Source of the DNA: Priapulus caudatus
Lineage: Eukaryota > Priapulida > Priapulimorpha > Priapulimorphida > Priapulidae
Assembly (NCBI RefSeq): GCF_000485595.1
Contig: NW_014578852.1
Coordinates: forward strand, 21,613-44,607
DNA length: 22,995 nucleotides
Direction of reading: 5' to 3'
Positions 1 to 9,499 of the stretch are shown here, in pieces. A program made the position numbers and the translations under genes. The notes under the pieces are model-generated. The model made no database searches and was not told the origin of the DNA. It saw nothing but the letters and a program-made list of their open reading frames with translations. The first letter of the stretch is position 1, and each line of letters begins with the position of its first letter.

Positions 1-145
1 GGAAGGTTATGTAATCACGCTTTTTTCCACATACTCGTGTTTACTGTACTATCAACAATGATGAAGGTGTGCAGGTTTTTGCTATCTTTCAGCATCCAAA
101 AGTAAAAAATGTTTGTTCGTCTAGACCGCCACTCCCTCAGTCTAT

Positions 146-872
146 AGTTACTGGGGCTGAGAGGTCTATTTCTCCCACCAGGGTACTGCCGAACGTACCC
201 TGGTACGGTCCGGTATATCGGCGGAACGCTACCTGGTGGGCATCATATATGCCGGCGCGTACCTTGCTTACTCCTACTGGGAGTGTTCTATATCAGGCCG
301 GTTACGGGAGATTAGTGGTGTACGCATGATATTTGTCAATATACTTGACTAATTCGTTGCATCAACTAGAACTCATATTAGCAGAGGAAGGTAAGACTGG
401 TGTTGATAGTATTAGATTTAGAAATTTTAATCAATCTGTAATTCCAATACCGCTGCGCATATTTTGCTATATTGACTTAATCGTGCGTCAATAAACGCAA
501 TATTCATACAGAGAGTATATGAAGTTCTAAGTCCGGTTACGGGAGCTCAAATGTATGCATTAATTACTATCTAGATACCTATAGACCATGTCTTAGTCTA
601 TACTCTCTGTAATAGTTGAGTTTATTGAGCAGCGCCGATTAGTCATATATTAAGGGCAAATATATGCGTAGCCGTAATCTCCCGTACCGGCCTGAAATAT
701 AGCCCATCCCTACTCCAGCTAGACGAGTCTGAGGGAAGTCAGCTGCCGTAGCTACTCTCTAACGCTAACCATACAGATTCGTGACAGGGTACGTTCCAGG
801 TATCTGGATCTTGTACCCAGGGTACGTTCCAGCAGTACCCTGGGGGACATAGACCCTATGAGTGTTACTGGG
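146..872. mobile_element. Foldback / MITE-like element with ~170-190 bp inverted arms
   Basis: The left arm (146-314) and right arm (675-872) are imperfect inverted repeats. Paired landmarks are cagggtactgccgaacgtac (left) against the complement of a matching stretch near 820-843, and aggccggttacgggagatta (295-314) against the complement of taatctcccgtaccggcct (675-693). The 360-bp centre is AT-rich with one more gtccggttacggga. No coding capacity. Target-site duplication not identified. Probably a non-autonomous DNA transposon relic. Confidence 0.6.
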
Positions 873-1085
873 TTAAATTTGATGCTAGGTCAAGATTAGT
901 TAACCCTATGTAATGTGGGACCCCCCATATACATAGGTGAAGGGGTTATTGCATGATATTGGATTAGGTTTACTGCTCTCAATAAACTGCATTTTACATT
1001 TATTTGGCTCATATGAGGATGAAATTTTAATCATGTGTGAAATGTTTCATTAAATTATGTTATTATAATCAAAGGTAAATTTAAA

Positions 1086-1153
1086 AAGAGGTTGCTTGTA
1101 ATATATATATATATATATAAACAATTCCTGATTGTTTATATCAGGAATGATGT
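1086..1153. repeat. AT microsatellite with adjacent hairpin
   Basis: An (AT)n tract around 1100-1120 is followed by a short inverted repeat, attcctga ... tcaggaat (about 1125-1149). No gene is associated. Confidence 0.6.
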
Positions 1154-1493
1154 CACCTTATATTAATTGAACATATTTAAAAGCTTGAAATTTTCTATTG
1201 CTATTTTATAGACTAGAGACCAGTTACCTCCCTTGCTTAAACTGAATGCTTCTCTAGTGGTCTACACATACGTATTTACAGAGGGTTGGAAATACTTTGG
1301 CATCATTACGTATATATGAGAAAATACAGGCAAACATAAAACAAGGATTCAAGCGTTTTGCAAATTCATAGTCTTTACAGGCCTGGTATGAAATCGCGAC
1401 TTGCCAGCTAATGTTGCTTCTTGTTTATATTTCGTATTGAATTACTCGTTGATTAGTAAGATTGATAAATGTGGGTTCTAACTTGAGTTGATG

Positions 1494-1520
1494 TGTGTGT
1501 GTGTGTGGGGGGGGGGGGGG
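1494..1520. repeat. (TG)n followed by G homopolymer
   Basis: Short (TG)n running directly into 14 g. A similar g-run occurs at 2503-2521 at the satellite edge. True length is likely unreliable. Confidence 0.8.
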
Positions 1521-2033
1521 CGGTATTGCTTCGTGTTAATGCACAAACCTGGCCAGTAATCTACCACGGAAACCTTTCCCTGGCGCGCATAAGCCGTCCA
1601 GGGCCACAGTATGGCACTGGGTTCTAAGTAGGTTCTTTTTATAAGATAGCATGGGTAATTGTGATAGGATAGTATCGTATCCCTTTCCAAGATATATGAT
1701 ACCAGGGTATGTAGGCCAGGCACAATGTTAGCGGTTCACGGCTCAGGGGTCCAGGGGCCAATAGTGTTCCTGGTTGTGATTATTTGTAGATCACTATTTT
1801 GAAGGTAATTACGCAAACTCAATCACTTTTTGTGCCGGTCGGAAGGATTTTGTTATTTAAAGGCTGCTTGCCGGTCGGTCAACGACTAGAGCCGGCTATG
1901 TACGCAGACAGCGCCGACAGCGTTGTTAACATAACGGTGTGTGTTACGTATGCGATACTTTTAGAGCAGCTTCCTAACAAACGCGGCATTCTGAATTGTG
2001 ATGAAGACTACAAATCAGTATTGTGTAGTACTT

Positions 2034-2174
2034 CAGCCGGCTGCACACGTGAGTTATTTTACTCAAGTAAAATGACGCATGAGTATTTTACTCACTGTGT
2101 GCGGCGGATTTTTGTTGAGTATTGACTCGTGCGCATTTTACTTGAGTAAAATAACGCGTGTGCGCCGGGCTTTA
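2034..2174. mobile_element. Small MITE with palindromic termini
   Basis: Ends are inverted repeats of about 45 bases: the left part contains gagttattttactcaagt and the right part the complement. Each arm holds its own near-palindrome TTTTACTCAAGTAAAA. The right end read inward is aaagcccggcgcacacg, very like the end of the element at 4389-4737. A third internal module (gtattttactcactgtgtg) makes it a nested foldback. Non-coding. Confidence 0.65.
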
Positions 2175-2522
2175 GTAAGCAACTGATATTGAATTTGTAA
2201 TTGTGTATGATTCTTCTTGTTTTTGTGAGACTGCCCATACTAAATGATTATATACATTTTATTCAGTTGAGCGGTGATATCCGATATCGACGAATTCTCC
2301 ATCCGTTAAATTAATCCATATGTACTGGTTTCTCGTGCCTCTACTCTATATAAACGATAGCACTAAAAGCATGTAAGACAGATACGGTTGTCGTGAAGTT
2401 TTTCCCGCACCTTCTAAAATGCATTTATCAGCGGCAGGATCAACGAGGAAACATGACGGCGGTTCGTACGATCACATTCAGGGCAGAGGCTGAGCAAATT
2501 CCTGGGGGGGGGGGGGGGGGGC

Positions 2523-4058
2523 GGGCGATATATGGTAAGGATAAGGTACATTGAACCAAGATAAACATAGATATAGGTTAGCGATAGTACGTAGCATACA
2601 AGATAAACATAGATATAGGTAAGGATAGGTACTAGATACAAGATAACATGAGATAGTAGGTAAGGATAGGTACGTAGATACAAGATAAACATAGATATAG
2701 GTAAGGATAGGTACGTAGATACAAGATAAACAAACATAGATATAGGTAAGGATAGGTACGTAGATACAAGATAAACATAGATATAGGTAAGGATAGGTAC
2801 ATAGATACAAGATAAAAACATAGAATAGGTAAGGATAGGTACGTAGATACAAGATAAACATAGATGATAGGTAAGGATAGGTACATAGATCAAGATAAAC
2901 ATAGATATAGGTAAGGATAGGTACGTAGATACAAGATAAACATAGATATAGGTAAGGATAGGTACATAGATACAAGATAAACATAGATATAGGTAAGGAT
3001 AGGTACGTAGATACAAGATAAACATAGATATATTGGTAGGATAAGGTAGTAGATACAACGATAAAAACATCAGATATAGGTAAGGATACGTACGTAGATA
3101 CAAGATAAACATAGATAGGTAGGATAGTAGCATAGATACAAGATAAAATACATAGATAGTAGTAAGGATAGGTAGCGTAGATACAAGATAAACCATAGAT
3201 ATAGGTAGATAGGTATGAGTACAAATAGATAAACTAAAGTATAGGTACATAATACGATAATTTAGCAGGTAAGGATAGTTAGCATAATCCAAGATAAACA
3301 TAGATATAGGTAAGCGATAGGTACGTAATATCAAGATAAATACGACTATAGGTAAGGATAGTACATAGATACAAGATAAACACATAGATATAGGTAAGCG
3401 ATAGGTACAATAGATACAAGATAACATAGATATAGGTAGGAAGGATAGGTAGCATAAGATACAGATAATAAGCATAGATATAGTAAGGATAGTCTGTAGA
3501 TACAGATAAACATAGATATCAGGTAAGGATAGGTACGTAGATACAAGATAAAGCATAGATATAGTAGAGGCATAGGTACATAGATCACGATAACCACATA
3601 GGATATAGGTAAGGATAGTACAGTAGATACAATATAAACATCGATATAGGTAAGGATAGGTACTAGATAGCAAGATAAAGCATAGATATAGGTAAGGATA
3701 GGTACGTAGACTTACATAGATAAACAACTAGATATGAGGTAAGGATAGGTACGTAGATACAAGATAAACATAGAATTATAGGTAAGGATAGGTACATAGA
3801 TACAAGATAAACATAGATATAGGTAAGGATAGGTACGTAGATACAAGATAAACATAGATATAGGTAAGGATAGGTACGTAGATACAAGATAAACATAGAT
3901 ATAGGTAAGGATAGGTACATATGTACATAGATATAGGTAAGGATAGGTACGTAGATACAAGATAAACATAGATATAGGTAAGGATGGATATGTATATGTA
4001 ATATATAAGATAAAACGTAGATATAGGTAAGAATAGGTAGAGCCTGTATGTTAGTCAT
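2523..4058. repeat. 41-bp tandem satellite
   Basis: About 37 units of a 41-bp AT-rich motif containing aagataaacatagatatagg then taaggataggtac(g/a)tagat. In clean parts (for example 2892, 2933, 2974) the period is exactly 41. Units alternate irregularly between gtacgtag and gtacatag. Between about 3030 and 3720 many single-base indels occur, unlike the rest. A run of 18 g precedes it (2503-2521). Confidence 0.93.
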
Positions 4059-4111
4059 AGTTAGTTATGTCTAGTTAAGGTATGTATGTTCTCTCTGTGT
4101 AGTAATATATT

Positions 4112-4215
4112 ACTGCGCAGGATAAGTACGTAGATACAAGATAAACATGGATATAGGTACGTATATGTAATATATTAGATAAAACGTAGATATAGTTGAG
4201 AATAGGTACATGCTC
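4112..4215. repeat. Detached 41-bp satellite remnants
   Basis: Pieces of the same motif (gtacgtagatacaagataaa, then a variant with atatgtaatatattagataa) after a 50-base non-repeat gap. A similar variant ends the main array near 3990-4020, so the array edge was duplicated with its flank. Confidence 0.7.
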
Positions 4216-4388
4216 TTCTAGCATAAATTGTAGCATAAAGTGCACCACTATATCTCCTAAACTCCTGTACTAGCAAGAATAGGATAGATTCATCAACTCT
4301 CAACGCTTGTCAGTGTGGTGACTCGACGATTCTTGACCGATCGATCGTAGGATGTGTGTTTCGACCACGTGCTGGTTACGTTGCTTAA

Positions 4389-4737
4389 GCCTGCCGAACA
4401 TTGCCGAACATTTTCCCGAACAAATGTTTTTGTCTGGCAATGTGCGGGTGAACAATTGCTGAGCGCACATTGCCGAACATTTTGCAGCGAACAACCTCGT
4501 GGCGTCGTCTAGTAGCTATGTTGTAAAGAGTCACGTGATCGGCGTGTGGCCAATCGGCGTGATAGGCATTTACAAATGTTCCTAGAATTGTTCGAGACAT
4601 CAAGCATTTCCGATCTTCAGAAACATTGTTCGGAACGAATGTTCGGCGACTTTTTTCACCGCACATTGCCGAACATTTCATGGAACACTGCTACGATAAT
4701 ATTTTTGAGCAAAATGTTCGGCAATGTGCGCCAGGCT
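4389..4737. mobile_element. MITE with GCCGAACATT repeats, possible TTAA target site
   Basis: Terminal inverted repeats of about 28 bases: left gcctgccgaacattgccgaa, right read inward agcctggcgcacattgccga. TTAA flanks both ends (4385-4388, 4738-4741), the target site of piggyBac-type elements, although the right end has one extra base. The motif gccgaacatt or its complement occurs several more times inside, in both orientations. No transposase frame. Short open frames here are by-products of the repeats. Confidence 0.65.
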
Positions 4738-4744
4738 TTAAAGT

Positions 4745-5162
4745 GATTACGTCACGAATTTCTAGCACCATCAAGTAGTATATTTGTGTGTTATTTGTAC
4801 AAAATAAAATGCTGAAATACAATTAGTGTTTTCCTGGTTACTTTCATGCTTTTATGATACCTTCTTATATGCCCTATATTTGGCCGTTGAAAAAAACGAG
4901 AGGTATGGCCAGTACTCTGAACAGTAGCGTGGGGCATGAGTGTTAGACAACAGGATAATTGAGCGCAAATCGTCTAGATGATTTTTGCAAGATTTAACCA
5001 GCCGTAAAACATTTTTCAGGTGAGAGTTTGAGGATCTTTTAGTAAGCGTTAGTTCTTACTTTTAATGTACAAGAAAATGGGAATTTTTTTTTTTTTACAA
5101 ATGTTAGCATGGAAAATTCGTGAGCGTAGTCAATTTAACGCGCGTGCGTTGGTCTGTTGCAG
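4745..5162. other. Intron upstream of the PH exon
   Basis: AT-rich, with a poly-T run near 5085-5096. No PH or BAR exon could be found here or further upstream. It ends in the PH-exon acceptor, ggtctgttgcag. Confidence 0.5.
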
Positions 5163-5245
5163 GCAAGGCGTCGTGTACACGCTACAAGCGCTGTCAGATG
5201 AAGACCGCGTAGGCAGTGGATGGACGTGATGGATGCAGGGAACCG
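5163..5245 (+). CDS. Graf: PH-domain C-terminal exon (frameshifted in this sequence)
   Basis: The exon begins after an acceptor, ggtctgttgcag, and ends at a donor, gtaagg (5246). It reads QGVVYTLQALSDEDR, then two extra bases (5209-5210) shift the frame, after which RQWMDVMDAG continues. One base also seems to be missing near 5241, because AGEP followed by IYAAPG of the next exon is what the family leads one to expect. The pattern of a beta strand, LQALS-EDR and a closing amphipathic helix with a central Trp is the end of a PH domain, which binds membrane phosphoinositides. Read literally the exon runs into TGA within about eight codons of the first indel. Two compensating single-exon indels look like sequencing error rather than decay. 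No other PH exon was found upstream. Confidence 0.72.
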
Positions 5246-5254
5246 GTAAGGGAA

Positions 5255-5945
5255 CTTCCTCCTCCTGTTTTTTTCTCTTCTGTGCCTTCTCTCTGCCTGC
5301 CCCCTCCTGCGCTCGCGTTCTCCCCTCAGCCCAATGGTCGCCTCTTTAAACCAATTTTCGGGTACACTTATTCTACTCTTTTGCTCTCGTATCTCTCTTG
5401 GCTCGCTCTTTTTCGTGCCTGTCATGGCTGTCCTGGCTTCCTCTGCTTTTCTCTCTTCGCCCGGTCCCGTCGCCCTCACTCTCTCGTCTCGACTCGACAT
5501 TCGACTCTCCTATCTGTCTCTCTCTTTCGCTCTTATCTGGCTTCTCCTCGACAGTCTTAATTTCTACGTGCTCTTCTGGGCTCTCCGTATCTCTATATCT
5601 TCCTGCTACTTTCTCGTCTACAGCCTGCTCTCTCTCTCTCGCCGTGCTCATCTCTCTCTCTCTCTCTCTCTCTATGCTCTTTCCTCGTGTCTCTCTCTGG
5701 CTCTCTCTGCTCTCGTCTCTCTCTGTCCTCGCTGCTCTCCTCTCTCTCGCTCTGTTCTCTCTCTCTCCGTCTGCGGTGTGCTCTCTCTCTGCTCTCTGCT
5801 CTCTCCTCTCTGCTGCTCTCTCTCTCTCTCAGTCTCTCTCTGCCTCTCTCTTCTGGCCCTCTGTTGGCTCTCTCTCTCTCCTCTACCGCTCTGCTCTCCG
5901 CTCGTCCCCTCTGCTACATGCTCTCTATCTCTCTCGCGTCGATAT
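5255..5945 (+). repeat. 700-bp polypyrimidine (TCTC) tract before the first RhoGAP exon
   Basis: Nearly continuous C/T with many (TC)n runs, filling the intron between the PH exon and the first RhoGAP exon and ending a few bases from the acceptor. Long Leu/Ser-rich frames across it are composition artefacts. Such tracts can form triplex (H-DNA) structures and bind polypyrimidine-tract proteins in RNA; both are inference. Confidence 0.85.
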
Positions 5946-5948
5946 GAG

Positions 5949-6138
5949 ATCTACGCGGCTCCGGGCAGCGTCGTTGGGGCGAAGTTCCCGCGACACGATA
6001 GCTCGACGAGATCGGCTTCAGAACTTCGTCAAGGAAGTGCATCGGCGACGATCGAGAGCAAAGGCTCAACGACCAAGGCCTATCGCGTCGCCGGAGGTCA
6101 GCAGCAAGGCCACTAAGCTTGCTACAGGGATGGGCTGC
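5949..6138 (+). CDS. Graf: First RhoGAP exon with arginine finger (several indels)
   Basis: Starts after a polypyrimidine tract and ...gatatgag, and ends at donor gtgagt (6139). Pieces in different frames give a RhoGAP N-terminus: IYAAPGS (5949), LDEIGF (6002), FVKEVH (6025), IESKG (6051), YRVAG (6081) and VSSKATKLA (6097). The Arg codon at 6084-6086 lies in the family's GLYR motif and would be the catalytic arginine finger inserted into the GTPase active site. At least four frame changes occur in 190 bases, yet all conserved blocks are present in the right order and spacing. That argues for base insertions and losses in the assembly rather than an old pseudogene. The 3' end (after KLA) is less certain and its phase into the next exon cannot be fixed. 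Confidence 0.72.
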
Positions 6139-6412
6139 GTGAGTAGTAGGGGGGTGTAGGAGTGGTAGGAGGTGGTAGGGTGGTAGGGGTGGTAGGCAGG
6201 TGGTAGGAGGGTGGTAAGTGGTGGGTAGGGGGTGAGGTAGGAGTGTATGTGGGTGGTAGGAGGTGTAGGGGTGGTTAGCGGGGTGAGGAGGTGTAGGGAG
6301 GAGGGGAGGGGGCGGAAGTCAGCGCAAGGGCCTACCAAGCTGCTAGGCAGATGTGCTCGGTGGAGTAGTAGTGGGTGGGGGGGTAGGCCGGGTGGTAGGG
6401 GGGGGGGCTGCT
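6139..6412 (+). repeat. G-rich GGTAGG-type minisatellite
   Basis: Begins at the donor of the first RhoGAP exon and consists of variants of ggtggtaggggtggtagg plus runs of 7-9 g near 6377-6409. Closely spaced G-runs on the coding strand could form G-quadruplexes in DNA and pre-mRNA. Confidence 0.85.
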
Positions 6413-6835
6413 TACTGTTACTGCGCCTTTTTGGGCTGCTGACTGCTCGTTGCTGGTTGGCTGGCTGCTGGCTGGCTTGCTGCTGCTGCTGGGCTGCTAC
6501 TCGGGCTGGTTGGCTGAACTGCTGCTAGTAGTGCTTGGGCGTGCTAACTGCTGCTGTTTGGGCTTGCTGCTGTACCGCTACTGTTGCTTGGCTGGGCTTT
6601 GCTGCTGCTGTTTGCTGTTTGCTGCTCCACTGCTACTGCTGGTGCTGCGGCTGCTGGCTAGTGAGTGATTGTGGTGGCTACTGGGCAGCTCTGCTGCTGG
6701 CTTGCTGCTTTCGGCGGCTGCTACACGTGCTGCTGGCTGCTGCTGGCTGCTGTCTGCTGCTGCTACTGCTGGGCTGCTGGCAGCTGCTGCTAGGTAAGTG
6801 ATTGTGGTGCTAACTGCTGCTGCTAATGATGATGG
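6413..6835 (+). repeat. CTG/GGCTGCT-rich tract
   Basis: Degenerate trinucleotide-like repeat with many ctgctgctg and ggctgctgg stretches. Open frames through it (Leu/Ala/Cys-rich) reflect the triplet period and are not genes. Confidence 0.85.
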
Positions 6836-7013
6836 TAACAGATGTGTGTAGTGAGTAGTTGTGACACTGACTCGGCTGACGAATGCTTATTAGTGACTTG
6901 AGTAAGTAAAACTTAACGCGCTACAGATGAAAATAAGTTCCAAAATAAAACAAGGTAAAGAGTTTCTACGGGGTTCTTGTCTTGATTGGATGTGTTGCGT
7001 ATTGGTCGCTTCG

Positions 7014-7117
7014 CAACCGTAGGAAAGCAGATAAAGCTAAGCATGGAGCGACTCGCTGAATGGGAGACGCAAGACGGGCATTGCAACTTAGTGGCACTTG
7101 AAGCAGTACGTTTTAGG
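7014..7117 (+). pseudogene. Graf: RhoGAP middle exon A, damaged copy 1
   Basis: This is the counterpart of the intact exon at 19228-19312. It carries about a dozen single-base insertions, for example inside the stretch that should read WETKTITSALKQYF, where only EWET survives before the frame is lost. The acceptor is also altered (cgcaacc instead of cgcagacc), and the donor has an extra g (gggtaagc). The damage is almost all insertion. Either this is a decayed duplicate, or, more likely, a noisy consensus of the same locus as copy 2. Confidence 0.65.
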
Positions 7118-7898
7118 GTAAGCGTGCGTCAAACCCCTCGCGGCAAAGCGGCGGCGGTACGCAGCCGCATGCCTGCGAGCCGCGAGCTGGCCGACCTCCA
7201 GCGAGTAATTTCTTTCATTCTGATGAATTTTTTTTCGTCGTATTTGATATTTTGATTGCTCGGCGTTGGCCTTACACGCTCGCTTCGCATGCCGCACGTG
7301 GGCGGGGGAAGAGTGGCCCGTGCGCCGTGGTGACAGTGAGAAGACCGAGTAACAGAAAACTTAAGGCGATGGATGACAAAAGTGAAATTCACGATGGTTA
7401 GAGAGGTTGGGCTGTGCTGGGGGGGGAGGGATCGGCGAGTAAGTGAGGGCCATAATGAAAAATATTGTTTTGTTTGCTCGCCTGCGCCGCGACCGCCAAA
7501 AAGGGGCCCGGATTCCAAAAAACTGTTATGATTTTTTTTTCTAACAAATTGTATCACTGTAGCATTATATGAATCGTAAGGCAATACATTGGTGTGTACG
7601 CAAAGCTAAAGCCAAGCTTCAACATAAATAGGTGATGTCCACAGCAAGCAGCACCCGAGCATGTAGAGCCCATGCTGAATTTTGGGGTAAAAAGCCCCGC
7701 CCTAAAAAAAAAGGGCCGACCTACTACCCAAACTTTTCAGCCTGGGGTCGGAGCCGTAAACAAAGAATTTTTTTAATTGTTGCCTGAGTGTCAGTGAAGG
7801 GCACGGGGGTCGGGGGGATGGCGGTGGGATGCTGGCGGGGGCTGCTGCGGCAGGGAAGTGCGTTCTCACGGGCCTCTGCGCGTCTCGGGTCGTTTCAG

Positions 7899-7971
7899 GA
7901 ATTTGGCCGGAGCCCCGATTGACGTTCAGGACATCACGGAACGCCTTCATGCGGGCTGCAGGCGCGTAGTG
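7899..7971 (+). pseudogene. Graf: RhoGAP middle exon B, damaged copy 1
   Basis: Aligns with the intact exon 20043-20101. The acceptor gtttcag is kept, but insertions break NLPEPLMTF into NLAGAPIDV, and the donor gtaagt reads gtagtg. As with exon A, the differences from copy 2 are mostly extra bases. It would not give a working RhoGAP domain if taken literally. Confidence 0.65.
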
Positions 7972-8078
7972 CATCCGTCGTCGTCGTCGTCGCGCGATGC
8001 CCGGTACCTCGCCGCGCTGACCTCTGGACCTAGCGCCTCCTCCCTGACATCGCTCACACTCCGCCCAGTATCCCGGTG

Positions 8079-9213
8079 TGGCGTGTGCGTGCGTGTGTGC
8101 GTGCGTGGCATACATGTACGCGTGTGTGTGTGTGGTGCGTGCGTGTGTGTTTGGTATGCATGCATCGCCGTTCGTGGCATGCGTGTATGTGAACTGTGTC
8201 TGCGGTGTGTGTACTGTGTTTATACTATGTGTGTGTGGTTTATGAGCATGTGTGTGTATGTGTTTATACATGTGTGTGTGTTTACTACATGTGTGTGTGT
8301 ATGTGTTTATACATGTGTGTGTGTTATACATGTATGTGTGTGTGTTTATATGCCATGGTGCTGTATGTGTTTTATACATGTGTGGTATGTGATCTGTGTC
8401 TGGATCGGTCGGTGGAGATTATTACCGTTCACCTGTGTGTGTGTTGTGTGTTTATACATGTGCGTGTATGTGGTTTATAGCCTGTGTGTGTTGTTTTCTA
8501 CATGTGCGTGTATGTGTTTATATCATGTGCGTGTATGTGTTTATACATGTGCGTGGTATGTGTTTTATAGGCCTGTGTCGTTTGTTGTTTATACAGTGTG
8601 TGTGTGTTTATCCATGTGTTGTGTGTGTTTATCATTGTGTGTGTATGTGTTTAATACATGTGTGTGTGTTTATAGCATGTATGGTGTGTTTATACATGTG
8701 TGGGTGTGTGTTATTGCATGTGTGTGTATGTCGTTTATACTGTGGCTGTGTTTATACATGTGTGTGTATGTGTTTATACATGTTGGTGTGTTTATCACAT
8801 GTGTGTGTGTTTTTAATACATGTGGCGGTGTATGTGTTTAGTACATGTGTGTGTGTGTGTTATACATGTGTATCGTGTTTATACATATGTGTTTTGGGTT
8901 TATACATGTGTGGTATGTGGTTTTACATGTGTGTTGTGTTTATACATGTGTGTATGTGTTTATAGCATGTGTGTGTGTTATACAAATATGTGTGTGTCTT
9001 ATACATGTGTGGTGTGTTATACATGTGTGTGGTATGTGTTTATTAGCGATGTGTTGTGTGCTTATTAGCTGTGTGTGTACTGTGTTTATACATGTGTGTG
9101 TGGTGTGTGTTTATAGCATGTGTGGTGTATGTGTTTTACATGTGTGTGTGTGTGTGTTTATACATGTGTGTGTATGTGACCTGTGTCTGACCGTGTGAGA
9201 TTATACGTTCACG

Positions 9214-9247
<34 letters not shown>

Positions 9248-9347
9248 CGTGCGGGCTTGCATGTGTGTGTGTTTTTACATGTGTATGTGTTTATGACATG
9301 TGTGTGCATGTGTGTATATGTGTTTATACATGTGTGTAATGTGTTCA
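8079..9347 (+). repeat. TG-rich minisatellite in RhoGAP intron, copy 1
   Basis: Units of roughly 20-26 bases combining (TG)n with tttatacatgtg. A non-repeat spacer containing gagattattaccgttcac at about 8416 recurs in diverged form near 9200, showing a higher-order repeat of about 790 bases. Exon D follows directly. Confidence 0.92.
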
Positions 9348-9448
9348 CGAGAGCACGAGTCTCAGTCGGGCAGCGGCGGTTAACGACATCCACGTTCTGC
9401 ATCTACGAGCTGCCGAGCATTTAACTCGCCAGATGCATGGAGATCGTC
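9348..9448 (+). pseudogene. Graf: RhoGAP exon D (VNAIHVL...YELPE), copy 1, frameshifted
   Basis: Lies directly after a long TG-rich intron. Codons for VN-IHVL, then (after one extra c) IYEL, then EH-TRQM and (after another extra c) MEIV match the RhoGAP segment between exon B and the last RhoGAP exon, in which VNAIH, a LP-x-x-N-like turn and a following helix are typical. Copy 1 reads gac (Asp) where copy 2 reads gcg (Ala) in VNAIH. Both copies share the same frame breaks, unlike exons A and B. Exact exon ends are uncertain: the candidate acceptor is ttcacgag, and I cannot fix the donor. Confidence 0.5.
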
Positions 9449-9499
9449 GGCTATGACGTCACGCTGCACAGTACTCGGCCATACGCGCCGCCCTGCACA

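Larger units (their letters stand above)
873..2033. other. No gene recognised
   Basis: AT-rich non-coding DNA with the microsatellites listed separately. Short open frames (for example 1799-2125) have no recognisable family, no splice context and no codon structure I can defend. Confidence 0.5.

Noticed and set aside
2414-3727. 437-codon open frame on the minus strand with LSCIYVPILTYIYVY-type repeats
   Set aside because: It lies wholly in the 41-bp satellite. The minus strand of the unit lacks stops in all frames and 41 is not a multiple of three, so long frames arise automatically.
2523-4058. CRISPR-like regular array
   Set aside because: Units are directly adjacent without unique spacers, and the genome is eukaryotic. 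The same applies to the 32-bp satellite at 12704-14032.
4300-4746. Open frames with repeated MFGNVRQA/CSAMCG segments
   Set aside because: Produced by the gccgaacatt repeats of a MITE; they appear on both strands.
5334-6159. Leu/Ser-rich open frames of about 250 codons
   Set aside because: Read-through of the polypyrimidine tract into the first RhoGAP exon. Only the 3' end (from 5949) is coding, as a spliced exon.
7858-9198. Long Cys/Val-rich open frames and the reverse His/Thr-rich frames over the TG repeat
   Set aside because: (TG)n has no stop codons. Identical frames recur at 20220-21338 because of the duplication. No start, splice or domain evidence.
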